A stretch of 64,000 nt of DNA from Salipiger pentaromativorans. Lineage in GTDB: Bacteria > Pseudomonadota > Alphaproteobacteria > Rhodobacterales > Rhodobacteraceae. Numbering within the stretch: the first letter of the stretch is position 1; each line of letters starts with the position of its first letter. Shown in pieces: positions 8,367-17,128 of the stretch. Where the stretch lies: the NCBI RefSeq assembly GCF_024721115.1, contig NZ_JAMDHK010000004.1:1-64000 (forward strand), given 5' to 3'. The notes below the pieces were generated by a model. The model did not search any database. It saw only the letters and a list, made by a program, of their open reading frames with translations, and was not told the DNA's origin. Position numbers and translations under genes: made by a program.

Positions 8367-9680
8367 ATGCTTGCCGATTTTCTCATTCTTCTCGCGCTCA
8401 TCGCCCTGAACGGGCTGCTTGCCATGTCCGAACTGGCCATCGTCTCCGCGCGGCCGGCGCGGCTGCGCGCCCAGGCCGCGCGCGGCGTGCCGGGGGCGGA
8501 GGCAGCTTTGCGGCTTGCGGAAACGCCGGGCCGCTTCCTCTCGACAGTGCAGATCGGGATCACGCTGGTGGGGGTCGTGGCCGGGGCCGTCTCGGGCGCG
8601 ACGCTGGGCAACCGCCTGGCAGAGCGGCTCGTCGGGATCGGTCTTCCGCCCGCGGTGGCGGAGCATCTCGGCGTCACGCTTGTCGTGCTCATAATCACCT
8701 ATCTGTCGCTGGTCGCCGGAGAGCTGGTGCCGAAGCAGATCGCCCTTGCCGCACCGGAACGGATTGCGACCCGGGTCGCGCCGGCGATGCTGGTTCTGTC
8801 GCGGATCGCGGCGCCTGTGGTCTGGCTGCTCGACCGCTCCGGCAAACGGCTGCTGGCGCTGCTCGGGCAGTCCGGGGAGCGGGAAAACAGGGTCAGCGAC
8901 GAGGATGTGCATCTGGTGATCTCCGAAGCCGAACATGCGGGGGTGCTCGAGAAGGAGGAAACTGCGCTGATCGGCGGCGTCATGCGGCTTGCCGACCGGC
9001 GCGCGCGGGGGCTGATGACGCCGCGCCACGAGGTCGAGATCGCGGAGGCGGGGGAATCGCTGGCGACGCTGCTCGAACGGTTCCGCGAGTCCGGCCATTC
9101 CCGTCTGCCGTATCGCGCCGGCGGCCCCGACGAGATCGCCGGAGTGCTGCACAGCCGCGACCTGCTCGCCGCGACGGAGGAGGGGTTCGACGCGGAGGCG
9201 CTGCTGCGCCCGGCCATCGCGATTCACGACGCGCTGCCGGCGCTGGAGGCCGTTGAGCAGCTTCGGGCGTCGCCGGGCCACATGCTGCTGGTCTATGACG
9301 AATACGGTCATTTCGACGGCATCATCACGCCGATGGATATTCTGGGCGCCATCGCCGGCGGCTTCGACGAGGCGAATCCGGAAGAGCCCGAGCTGGTGGA
9401 ACGCGAGGACGGCTCTTTTCTGGTCGCGGGCTCCATGCCGGTGGACGAATTCGCCGCCCGCACCGGCTTGCGGCTCGAAGCGGAGGCCGCCTATGAGACC
9501 GTCGCGGGGCTGGTGCTGGAGCGTGTTCACGATCTGCCGCAGACCGGGCAGACCTTGCATATCGGCGACTGGCTGGTCGAAATCGTCGATATGGACGGGG
9601 TGCGAATCGACCGGCTTTTGGTCCGCCGCGCGCCGGTGCCCGAGGCGGGCCCGGCCAGCAGCGGGGCGAGCGAAAGCTGA
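8367..9680 (+). CDS. Hemolysin-family / CNNM-CorC membrane protein (DUF21, CBS pair, CorC_HlyC)
   Basis: Inner-membrane protein (437 aa) with an N-terminal CNNM/DUF21 domain (helices within about residues 1-185, beginning ALNGLLAMSELAIVSARP). A CBS pair follows at about 205-325 and a C-terminal CorC_HlyC domain at about 340-425 (DGSFLVAGSMPVDEF). Relatives are magnesium/cobalt efflux factors or sodium-magnesium exchangers; the hemolysin name is historical. The ATG at 8367 is chosen because it begins the first helix, although no clear ribosome site precedes it. A P-type cation ATPase follows downstream, so metal or cation homeostasis is a shared theme. Confidence 0.9.
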   Translation: MLADFLILLALIALNGLLAMSELAIVSARPARLRAQAARGVPGAEAALRLAETPGRFLSTVQIGITLVGVVAGAVSGATLGNRLAERLVGIGLPPAVAEHLGVTLVVLIITYLSLVAGELVPKQIALAAPERIATRVAPAMLVLSRIAAPVVWLLDRSGKRLLALLGQSGERENRVSDEDVHLVISEAEHAGVLEKEETALIGGVMRLADRRARGLMTPRHEVEIAEAGESLATLLERFRESGHSRLPYRAGGPDEIAGVLHSRDLLAATEEGFDAEALLRPAIAIHDALPALEAVEQLRASPGHMLLVYDEYGHFDGIITPMDILGAIAGGFDEANPEEPELVEREDGSFLVAGSMPVDEFAARTGLRLEAEAAYETVAGLVLERVHDLPQTGQTLHIGDWLVEIVDMDGVRIDRLLVRRAPVPEAGPASSGASES

Positions 9681-9895
9681 CCGTTTCAGACGGGTTTGAT
9701 CTGGGTCATTCCGGTGTCGTGGACGGCATCTATGCTCGGCCTCAATAGCCCCCCGGAAGGATTGCGCGCAGGGCGCGTGCGGTTTCGAATTCCGGTCGCA
9801 AATCCCCGATAGACCCATGGGTGAGCCCGCCGCCTGCCGGCGGCTGCCCCCGGACGAAACGCCGACGATGCGCGGCCAGCAGAAGGTGAGAGACG

Positions 9896-12598
9896 ATGCC
9901 GGGTCAGCCGGATGTACATGCACAGACCGTTGCGCAGGTGCTTGCCGCGCTCGAGACCTCGGAAGCGGGTCTGACGCAGGAAGAGGCACAGGCGCGCCTG
10001 CGGGCGCGGGGGCCGAACCGTTTGCCCGAGCCGCCGCAGCGCAGCGCGCTCCGGCGGTTCCTGCAACAGTTCAACAACGTGCTGATCTATGTGCTGATCG
10101 GCGCGGCGGTGGTCACGGCGGCGCTGCAGCACTGGGTGGACACCTCGGTGATCTTTGCGGTGGTGCTGGTCAATGCGGTGATCGGGGTCATTCAGGAAGG
10201 GCGGGCGGAACAGGCCATGGGCGCGATCCGGGGCATGCTCGCGCCGCATAGCGCCGCCTTGCGCGGGGGGCGGCGGGTCAGCCTCGATGCCGCCGATCTG
10301 GTGCCCGGCGACGTGGTTCTGCTCGAGGCGGGCGACCGGGTGCCCGCCGATCTGCGGCTGGTGCAGGCACGGGGGCTGAAGGCCGAAGAAGCCGTGCTGA
10401 CCGGCGAATCCGTGCCTGTCGAAAAGAGCACCGGCCCGGCTGCCGCAGAGGCGGCGCTGGGCGACCGGACGTCGATGCTCTACAGCGGTACGCTGGTTGC
10501 GGCGGGCACCGCGCGGGGGGTGGTCACGGCCACCGGCGCGGCCACCGAGATCGGTCAGATCAGCGGGATGCTCTCCGGGGTCGAAACCCTGACCACGCCG
10601 ATCGTGCACCAGATGGATCTTTTCGCGCGCTGGCTGACGGTGTTCATCCTGATCGTGGCGGCGAGCCTGCTCGCCTATGGCTATTACGTCGGGCATCAGG
10701 AATTCGGCGGGCTCTTCATGGCGGTGGTCGGCCTGTCGGTGGCGGCGATCCCCGAGGGGCTGCCGGCGGTGCTGACCATTACGCTGGCCGTGGGGGTGCG
10801 CGCCATGGCGAACCGCAACGCCATCGTCCGCCGCCTGCCGGCGATCGAGACGCTGGGGGCGGTGTCGGTGATCTGCTCGGACAAGACCGGAACCCTCACA
10901 CGCAATGAGATGGCGGTGGCCTCGCTGGTTGCCGCCGAGCATCTCTATTCGGTCGATAGCAACGGCTATGCGCCCGAGGGCGCCGTCCGCTGGCGCGATG
11001 CCGACGCGGACCCGTCAGAGCATGCGGTTCTGGGCGAATTCGCCCGCGTGGCGGGGCTGTGCAGCGACGCGGTTCTGCACGAGGACGCGGCCGGCTGGCG
11101 GGTCGAGGGCGACCCGATGGAGGGCGCGCTTGTGGCGCTCGCGGGCAAGGTCACCGGCGCGGGGGCGGACCCCTTTTCGGAATGGCGGCGCCTTGATGCG
11201 ATCCCCTTCGACGCGGCGCATCGTTACATGGCGGTGCTGCATCGCGATCCCGGCGGGCGGCGGCAGATCCACGCCAAGGGCGCCCCCGAGGCAGTGCTGA
11301 CGCTTTGCGCCGACCAGCGCATGCCCGGCGGCGGGACGGCGCCGCTCGATACCGCCCATTGGCATCGCGCGGTCGAGGAATTGGCCGCCGAGGGTCAGCG
11401 TGTGATCGCGGTGGCCGCCGGAGAGATGCCCGAAGGCGACGCCCCGTTCGAGATGGGGCGGATGGCCGGGCGTCTGACCCTGATCGGACTGATCGGCCTT
11501 GTCGATCCGCCGCGTCCCGAGGCGGTGGCCGCGGTGGCCGAGTGCCAGGCGGCGGGGATCGCGGTGAAGATGATCACCGGAGACCATGCGGCGACCGCGC
11601 GGGCCATCGGCGCGCGCATCGGCCTTGTGCATCACGACCGGGTTCTGACCGGCGCCGACATCGAGGCGCTCGACGACAGCGAGCTGGCCGATGCCGCGCT
11701 GGCCACCGACATCTTCGCGCGCACCTCGCCCGCGCATAAGCTGCGGCTGGTGGCGGCGCTGCAATCGCGCGGGCTGACCGTGGCGATGACCGGCGACGGG
11801 GTGAACGACGCGCCGGCGCTGAAGCGCGCCGATGCGGGCATTGCCATGGGGCGCAAGGGCAGCGAAGCGGCCAAGGAGGCCGCCGAGCTGGTGCTGGCCG
11901 ACGACAATTTCGCCACCATCGCGGCGGCGGTGCGCGAGGGGCGGACGGTCTACGACAACATCAAGAAGGTGATCAGCTGGAACCTGCCCACCAGCGCGGG
12001 CGAGGCGATGACCATCGTCGTCGCGCTGTTCCTTGGCATGACCCTGCCGATCACGGCGGTTCAGATCCTCTGGGTGAACCTCATCACCGCGATCACGCTG
12101 GGGCTGGCGCTTGCCTTCGAACCGTCCGAGCCCGGCTCCATGCGCCGCCCGCCCCGCCCGCGCGGCGAATCCCTGCTGACCGGTGGGCTGCTCTGGCACA
12201 TCGTTCTGGTGTCGCTGCTGTTCGTCGTCGCGGTGTTCGGGGTCTACGCCTACGCCATCGACAAGGGCCATGCGCCGGCGCTGGCGCAGACCATGGCGAT
12301 GAACATGCTGGTGGTGCTCGAAGTCTTCCACCTGTTCTTCATTCGCAACATCTATGGCACGTCGCTGACCTGGGCGGCGGTGCGGGGCACCAGGGTGGTC
12401 TGGTTCAGCGTGATCTCGGTGACGGCGGCGCAATTCGCGGTGACCTATCTGCCGCCGTTGCAGGCGGTGTTCGGCACCCATCCGGTGCCGCTGGCCGACG
12501 GGCTGCTGATCGTGGCGGTGGGGGCGGTCTTCTTTGCGCTGATCGAGACGGAAAAGCAGATGCGCCTCGCGTTCCGGCGCACCGGCCCCGGCGCATGA
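9896..12598 (+). CDS. P-type cation-transporting ATPase, type II
   Basis: Cation pump of 900 aa. Visible parts are an N-terminal cation-ATPase segment (about residues 10-70), the TGES actuator motif (near 169), the ion-site sequence PEGLPAVLT (near 286), the phosphorylation motif DKTGTLT (Asp near 328), the hinge TGDGVNDAP (near 630) and six C-terminal helices. PEGLP places it with type II pumps (calcium or sodium/potassium-like) rather than heavy-metal P1B pumps; no CPC motif is present. GGTGAGAG precedes the ATG. It is convergent with the histidine kinase gene. Ion specificity cannot be settled by eye. Confidence 0.93.
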   Translation: MPGQPDVHAQTVAQVLAALETSEAGLTQEEAQARLRARGPNRLPEPPQRSALRRFLQQFNNVLIYVLIGAAVVTAALQHWVDTSVIFAVVLVNAVIGVIQEGRAEQAMGAIRGMLAPHSAALRGGRRVSLDAADLVPGDVVLLEAGDRVPADLRLVQARGLKAEEAVLTGESVPVEKSTGPAAAEAALGDRTSMLYSGTLVAAGTARGVVTATGAATEIGQISGMLSGVETLTTPIVHQMDLFARWLTVFILIVAASLLAYGYYVGHQEFGGLFMAVVGLSVAAIPEGLPAVLTITLAVGVRAMANRNAIVRRLPAIETLGAVSVICSDKTGTLTRNEMAVASLVAAEHLYSVDSNGYAPEGAVRWRDADADPSEHAVLGEFARVAGLCSDAVLHEDAAGWRVEGDPMEGALVALAGKVTGAGADPFSEWRRLDAIPFDAAHRYMAVLHRDPGGRRQIHAKGAPEAVLTLCADQRMPGGGTAPLDTAHWHRAVEELAAEGQRVIAVAAGEMPEGDAPFEMGRMAGRLTLIGLIGLVDPPRPEAVAAVAECQAAGIAVKMITGDHAATARAIGARIGLVHHDRVLTGADIEALDDSELADAALATDIFARTSPAHKLRLVAALQSRGLTVAMTGDGVNDAPALKRADAGIAMGRKGSEAAKEAAELVLADDNFATIAAAVREGRTVYDNIKKVISWNLPTSAGEAMTIVVALFLGMTLPITAVQILWVNLITAITLGLALAFEPSEPGSMRRPPRPRGESLLTGGLLWHIVLVSLLFVVAVFGVYAYAIDKGHAPALAQTMAMNMLVVLEVFHLFFIRNIYGTSLTWAAVRGTRVVWFSVISVTAAQFAVTYLPPLQAVFGTHPVPLADGLLIVAVGAVFFALIETEKQMRLAFRRTGPGA

Positions 12599-12612
12599 GC
12601 GCGTGTCAATGC

Positions 12613-12639
12613 CCTGCCCGGCGGTATCAGCCGGGCAGG
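12613..12639. terminator. Convergent hairpin between ATPase and histidine kinase genes
   Basis: CCTGCCCGGC and GCCGGGCAGG form a 10-bp stem with a 7-base loop between two convergent genes, overlapping the last codons of the kinase gene. It lacks a T-run on either side; position and strength suggest a bidirectional terminator. Confidence 0.5.
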
Positions 12640-13973
12640 ATCAGCGAGACCACATGCCGGCCGCCGCTGTCGCGCTGGCCGAGTTCAAGACGTCCTCCAA
12701 GGCGCTCGACGGCGCTTGCGACGATGGCGAGGCCCAGCCCGCTGCCGCTGCCCGAAGGCCCCCGCACGAAGCGTTCGACCATGTGGGCGCGCTGATCCGG
12801 GGCAATGCCCGGGCCGTCGTCCGAAATGTCGAAGCGCAGGCCATCCGGACCCCGGCGCAGGGCCACGCGGACCTGCCCGGCGCGGGGCGAGGCGTTGATG
12901 GCATTCTCGATCACGTTCCGCAGCGCTGCGCGCAGCAGGAAGGGATTTAGGGCGACGGTGCAGCGCTCGGCGGGCAGGTCACAATCCAGCGACACGGCCC
13001 GGCTGCGGGCCAGCATGTCGAGTTCGGCAACGGTTTCCGCCACCAGCGCGGGAAGATCCGTGGCGGTGTGGCTGGGGGTCTCGCGGTCGACCTCGGCCAG
13101 TTCCAGCAACTGGCGGACCAGCCGGTCGGTGCGGTCGACCGAGGTTTCGATGGCGCGCAGCGCCGCGTCGCGGGTCGCCGCGTCGGGCGCCATCCGCATC
13201 ACCTGCGCCTGCGTCCGGACGCCGGCGAGCGGGGTTTTCAGCTCATGCGCGGCATAGGTGGTGAAATCGCGTTCGACGTCGCGCGCGGCGGCCACCCGGG
13301 CAAACAGCGCGTTGAGGGCCCGGCGCACCGGGCGGATCTCCTGCGGGCTCGGGCCCTCGGGCAGCGGGCTGAGATCCGAGGGGTCGCGGGCGCGCAGGGT
13401 TTCCGCCAAGCGGTCGAGCGGGGCGAGGCCGCGGGCCACGCTGATCCAGATCAGCGCGCCGAGCAGCGGCAGGATGACCGCGGCAGGCAGCAGCAGCCCT
13501 TCGATTACGTCCCTGACCAGCCGGTCGCGCACCGCAAGGCTGTCGCCCACCATGACGCGCACGCCCAGATCTGGGTTGATCACGGTGAACACCCGCCAGG
13601 GCTCGCCCGCGACAACCGAGCGGGAATAGCCTTCGGCATCGGCGGCGGTGAGCTGCTCATCGGGGGCCCCGTCCGACCGGCCGACCAGCCCGCCATCGTC
13701 GAGCGACCAGATCTGACAGGAAAGCTGGCGCGAATAGCCTTCGGCCCGGCCCATCGGGATCGGCACCGTGGCCAGGCCATCCTGGCCAAGCGCGATCCGG
13801 TGGTCCGAGATCAGCGACGAGACCATGGTTGCCGCCTCGGCCAGCCGGGCGTCGAGTACGCGCTCGACCTCGGCGCGGGTCGAGGTTTCGATCCAGACCA
13901 CCGCCGAGAGCCAGACCGCGCCGGTGGCAAGGGCGAGGATCAGGAACAGGCGCAGGCGGATCGAGACGGTCAT
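12627..13973 (-). CDS. Two-component sensor histidine kinase (QseC/TctE-like)
   Basis: Membrane sensor kinase (448 aa) with helix 1 near residues 9-30, a periplasmic region to about 160 and helix 2 near 160-180. A HAMP-like linker follows, then the dimerisation/phosphoacceptor helix with HELKTPLAGVR (His near 243), and a C-terminal ATPase domain with N box NVIENAINAS and DDGPGIAPDQ. It would phosphorylate the response regulator whose stop overlaps its ATG. The stimulus is unknown; the disulfide-exchange and cell-wall genes beside it suggest an envelope signal. Confidence 0.92.
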   Translation of the reverse strand: MTVSIRLRLFLILALATGAVWLSAVVWIETSTRAEVERVLDARLAEAATMVSSLISDHRIALGQDGLATVPIPMGRAEGYSRQLSCQIWSLDDGGLVGRSDGAPDEQLTAADAEGYSRSVVAGEPWRVFTVINPDLGVRVMVGDSLAVRDRLVRDVIEGLLLPAAVILPLLGALIWISVARGLAPLDRLAETLRARDPSDLSPLPEGPSPQEIRPVRRALNALFARVAAARDVERDFTTYAAHELKTPLAGVRTQAQVMRMAPDAATRDAALRAIETSVDRTDRLVRQLLELAEVDRETPSHTATDLPALVAETVAELDMLARSRAVSLDCDLPAERCTVALNPFLLRAALRNVIENAINASPRAGQVRVALRRGPDGLRFDISDDGPGIAPDQRAHMVERFVRGPSGSGSGLGLAIVASAVERLGGRLELGQRDSGGRHVVSLILPG

Positions 13974-14635
13974 CGGGTTTCGGCCGCGACGCGGTAGCCG
14001 AGGCCGCGCACCGTTTCGACAAAGCCGCGTCCGAGCTTGCCGCGCAGCTTGTGGATATGCACCTCGACCGTGTTGCTTTCGACCTCTTCCTGCCAGCCGT
14101 AAAGCCGCTCTTCCAGCGCCGCGCGCGACAGCACGCGCCCGGGGTATTCCATCAGCGCGTGCAGAATGGCGAATTCGTGCCGCGAAAAGCTCAGCGCCGC
14201 ACCGTCGCGGGTGCCGCTGAGCGTTGCCGGGTCGATGTCCAGCCCGTTCCAGCGCAGCCCGCCGCTGGCGCGGCCCTCGCGGCGGCGGAGCATGGCGCGC
14301 AGCCGCGCCGCCAACTCGTCGAGATCGAAGGGTTTGCCGAGATAGTCGTCGGCTCCGGCGTCGAGCCCACGCACCCGGTCGCGGACCTGATCGCGCGCGG
14401 TCAGCAGCAACACCGGCAGGGCCGAGCCCCCGGCACGCATTTCGGCGAGCAGATCGAGCCCGAGCCCGTCGGGCAGCATGATGTCCAGCACCATCCCCTC
14501 GAATTCCGAGGTCTCGAGCGCGGCGCGCGCGTCGGCCAGCGTGGCGACCCGGTCGGCGGTGAAGCCCGACAGGCGCAGGCCGACCGACAGCCCGTTGGCC
14601 AGAACCTCGTCATCCTCCACGATCAAAATGCGCAT
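13970..14635 (-). CDS. OmpR/PhoB-family response regulator (QseB/PmrA/TctD-like)
   Basis: Response regulator of 221 aa. The receiver domain (1-115) shows ILIVEDDE, MVLDIMLPDG (Asp near 51) and LLLTARD; the C-terminal winged helix (125-218) contains EVHIHKLRGKLG. The start is at 14635, preceded by a near-perfect AAGGAGG; an upstream ATG at 14716 adds 27 unlikely residues. Its stop overlaps the kinase ATG (ATGA). A tandem CTTAAG box lies 35 bases upstream of its start, matching the PmrA/QseB operator style, so it probably autoregulates. Confidence 0.94.
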   Translation of the reverse strand: MRILIVEDDEVLANGLSVGLRLSGFTADRVATLADARAALETSEFEGMVLDIMLPDGLGLDLLAEMRAGGSALPVLLLTARDQVRDRVRGLDAGADDYLGKPFDLDELAARLRAMLRRREGRASGGLRWNGLDIDPATLSGTRDGAALSFSRHEFAILHALMEYPGRVLSRAALEERLYGWQEEVESNTVEVHIHKLRGKLGRGFVETVRGLGYRVAAETR

Positions 14636-14669
14636 CTTGCCTCCTTGACGTGGCTCTTGTTTCGTAAAC

Positions 14670-14686
14670 CTTAAGGCTGGCTTAAG
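14670..14686. promoter_or_regulatory. Response-regulator box 1 (CTTAAG-N5-CTTAAG)
   Basis: CTTAAG-GCTGG-CTTAAG gives two hexamers with an 11-bp period, as expected for tandem binding of an OmpR-type regulator. It lies between the divergent response-regulator and TlpA-like genes. A near-identical box occurs at 16316-16332. Confidence 0.6.
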
Positions 14687-14771
14687 CTCCACAGTCCAGC
14701 CCGCAGCCCATGACAATGACGCGAGACCTCTTCCCCCTGTTCGATCCCGCTATCCGCGTGCGAGGGCGCCC

Positions 14772-15593
14772 ATGAACGCGGTGTCCTTCGGGCCGGTGGT
14801 GTTCGATGGCGCGCGCTTTGTCGTGGTGGTGGGGATCGGGATCTTCCTGCTGGCGGCGGAGATCGCCGACCGCTGGCTGCGGCGGCGTGGCCGTGACGTG
14901 CCGCTGTCGGCGAAGGCGGGGTTGTTGGTGCTCGTCTTTGCGGTGGCGGCGCGGGTCGCCTATGTGCTGGGCAATCTCGACAGCTATCTGGCCGCGCCGC
15001 TGGACGTGCTGCGGGTCTGGCAGGGCGGCTTTTCGGGCGGCTGGGGGCTGGCCGCGACCGCTGCCTTGGCCGCCTGGTCGGCAGTACGGACCCCGAAACT
15101 GGCGCTGCCGCTGGCATCGGTGACGGCGCTGGGCTTGGGCGCCGCGCTGGTGGCGTTTCTGGCGCTGCCGGGCCCGCGCGCGACGATGCTGCCCGAGCTG
15201 GTTCTGCGCGATCTCGATGGCACCGAGCTGGCCCTGGCGGAGCAGGGCGCGCCGCTGGTGCTGAACCTCTGGGCAAGCTGGTGCCCGCCCTGCCGCCGCG
15301 AGCTGCCGATGATGATCGAGGCTGCCGAGAGCCCCGGCGCGCCGCGTTTTGTCTTTGCGAACCAGGGGGAGGGCGCGGCGCAGGTCGCGGGTTTCCTGGC
15401 GCGGGGCGACCTGTCGGGCGCGCATATGGCGCTGGATCCGCAAAGCGCGCTGATGCAGAGGCTGGGCGCCCGAGGGCTGCCCGCAACGCTGTTCTTCGAT
15501 GCGAGCGGACGGCTGGTCGCGTCTCACACCGGAGAGATTTCGCGCGCCGAATTGACCCGGCGCATGGCGGAGATCACGGAGGAAACTCCGTGA
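14772..15593 (+). CDS. Membrane-anchored TlpA-like thiol-disulfide oxidoreductase
   Basis: Thioredoxin-fold protein (273 aa) joined to an N-terminal membrane domain. Residues 1-135 hold three or four hydrophobic helices resembling part of a prolipoprotein diacylglyceryl transferase membrane region, including GNLDSYLAAPLDVLRVWQGG, but are too short for that enzyme. Residues 140-270 are a TlpA/ResA-type domain with active site WCPPC (Cys 171 and 174) and a cis-Pro loop (GLPATLF). It probably reduces or shuffles disulfides in the periplasm. It lies divergent from the response regulator and about 100 bases before a DsbA-like gene. Confidence 0.85.
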   Translation: MNAVSFGPVVFDGARFVVVVGIGIFLLAAEIADRWLRRRGRDVPLSAKAGLLVLVFAVAARVAYVLGNLDSYLAAPLDVLRVWQGGFSGGWGLAATAALAAWSAVRTPKLALPLASVTALGLGAALVAFLALPGPRATMLPELVLRDLDGTELALAEQGAPLVLNLWASWCPPCRRELPMMIEAAESPGAPRFVFANQGEGAAQVAGFLARGDLSGAHMALDPQSALMQRLGARGLPATLFFDASGRLVASHTGEISRAELTRRMAEITEETP

Positions 15594-15696
15594 CTGGCGG
15601 GGACGGGCTCCAGGTCTTTGCGCGGCTACCGGCCTGCGCATCGACGCCGCAAGATGTAGCGGGCGCCCTGGGCGCCGAAACGCAAGGAGAAAGACA

Positions 15697-16305
15697 ATGA
15701 TCCTGTCCCGCAGACGGGCGCTTGCCCTGACCGGAGCCACCGCGCTGGCCGGCGTGTTGCCGCGTGACGCGGCGGCGCAGGAGTTGACGGTCGAGGCGGT
15801 GCTGCGCGACCCCGACGCGCCGGTCCTGGGCAATCCCGACGGGGATGTGACCATCGTGGAATATTTCGATTACCAATGCCCGTTCTGCAAATCCATGCAT
15901 CCGATCCTGACCGAATTGCTGGCCGAAGACGGCAATATCCGTCTCGTCCTGAAGGACTGGCCGATTTTCGGCGCTCCGTCCGTGCGCGCAAGCCAACTGG
16001 CGCTCGGGGCGCATGATCTGGGCCGGTACGAGGCCGTGACCGAGGCGCTCATGGCGACCAAGGGGCGGCTGACGCAGCGCCAGGTCGATGCGGCGGTGGG
16101 CGAGGCGCTGCCGGCGCGGGACGCGCTGCGGGCCTATCGCGGTAACCGTGCCAAATGGGACGGGCTGCTGGCGCGCAACGGGTTTCAGGCCGTGGCGCTG
16201 GGGTTCCGCGGGACCCCTGGGTTCGCCGTGAATACCACGATCTACGATGGCGCGCTCGACGCCGAGATGCTGCGGCAGGCCATCGCGGAGGCGCGGGCGG
16301 CCTGA
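15697..16305 (+). CDS. DsbA-family thiol:disulfide oxidoreductase, exported
   Basis: Periplasmic DsbA-like protein (202 aa). An N-terminal signal with three arginines (SRRRALALTGA, possibly Tat-dependent) ends near AAAQ at residue 28. The active site is CPFC (Cys 61 and 64), and RGTPGF gives the cis-proline loop near residue 173. Thioredoxin strands flank the helical insertion expected of the family. The start at 15697 follows AAGGAG. Together with the TlpA-like protein upstream it makes an oxidising/reducing pair for envelope proteins. Confidence 0.93.
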   Translation: MILSRRRALALTGATALAGVLPRDAAAQELTVEAVLRDPDAPVLGNPDGDVTIVEYFDYQCPFCKSMHPILTELLAEDGNIRLVLKDWPIFGAPSVRASQLALGAHDLGRYEAVTEALMATKGRLTQRQVDAAVGEALPARDALRAYRGNRAKWDGLLARNGFQAVALGFRGTPGFAVNTTIYDGALDAEMLRQAIAEARAA

Positions 16306-16315
16306 GGCGCCGGGG

Positions 16316-16332
16316 CTTAAGGTTCGATTAAG
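16316..16332. promoter_or_regulatory. Response-regulator box 2 (CTTAAG-N5-ATTAAG)
   Basis: CTTAAG-GTTCG-ATTAAG has the same 11-bp period as the box at 14670-14686. It lies 64 bases before the L,D-transpeptidase ATG, placing that gene in the likely regulon of the neighbouring two-component system. Confidence 0.55.
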
Positions 16333-16395
16333 CCTGATCTGTTCGACAGGCCGCGCGGCCCGGTTCCCGGCCGCGGCTGAACAAGGAGCAGACAG

Positions 16396-16953
16396 ATGAG
16401 CGACACCTTCACCCGGCGCAGGGCTCTGGCTCTGGGCGCCGCAACGGCGGGCTCTCTGGCGGTGCCGGCGGCGGCGCGTGCCGAGGGTTTTGCCCGACAC
16501 AATATCTCGAGCTTTTCGATGCAGGACTGGCGCGACCATTTCGAGACGCTGGGGGTGGCGAGCATCGTTGCCGACACCGGCTCGCGCGCGCTGCATTTCT
16601 GGAGTGGCGACGGTGCGGATTACCGCATCTACCCGACCTCGGTGCCGCTGACCGAGGAGCTGACCAAGCGCGGCTATACCCGGATCGTGCGCAAGAAGGT
16701 GGGCCCGTCCTGGACCCCGACTCCCTCGCAGCTCGAACGGTATCCGGACTGGAAGCCGATCCCTCCGGGGCCCGACAACCCGCTTGGCACCCATGCGATG
16801 TATCTGAGCTGGCCCGCCTATATCATCCACGGCACGCATGACACCCGCAAGATCGGGCGCCGCAGCTCGGATGGCTGTATCGGGCTTTACAACGAGAAGA
16901 TCGCAGAGCTGTTCCAGCTCTGCCCGGTCGGCACGCAGGTGCGGGTGATCTGA
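16396..16953 (+). CDS. L,D-transpeptidase (YkuD/ErfK family), Tat-type signal
   Basis: Exported cell-wall transpeptidase (185 aa) that could form 3-3 peptidoglycan cross-links or attach proteins to peptidoglycan. A twin-arginine-like signal (TRRRALALGA) is followed by AAARAEG near residue 28. The YkuD catalytic residues are His145 in IIHGTHD and Cys161 in SSDGCIGLY. The family usually has S-x-GC with a following Arg, so CIG is a slight variant. AAGGAG precedes the ATG, and a regulator box lies in its promoter. A second YkuD protein is encoded at 34229-34657. Confidence 0.92.
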   Translation: MSDTFTRRRALALGAATAGSLAVPAAARAEGFARHNISSFSMQDWRDHFETLGVASIVADTGSRALHFWSGDGADYRIYPTSVPLTEELTKRGYTRIVRKKVGPSWTPTPSQLERYPDWKPIPPGPDNPLGTHAMYLSWPAYIIHGTHDTRKIGRRSSDGCIGLYNEKIAELFQLCPVGTQVRVI

Positions 16954-17128
16954 CCCGTTGGCCGGATCGTCGCGATGCGCCCTTGCGGGCGCGTCGCAGG
17001 GCGGTGACCTCTCCGGCAGGCTGGTTGCGGAGCGGCCCCTTGACGAAGGGGGATTCCGGCGCAACCAAATGGGCGTGACCAGCGGCCTCGCGAGGCCGCG
17101 GCGGCGTGAATGTCAGGGACAAACAGAG

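Noticed and set aside
4757-8698. Minus-strand open frame of about 1300 codons opposite dctM and the chemoreceptor
   Set aside because: Composition is typical antisense; both plus-strand genes have full domain structure.
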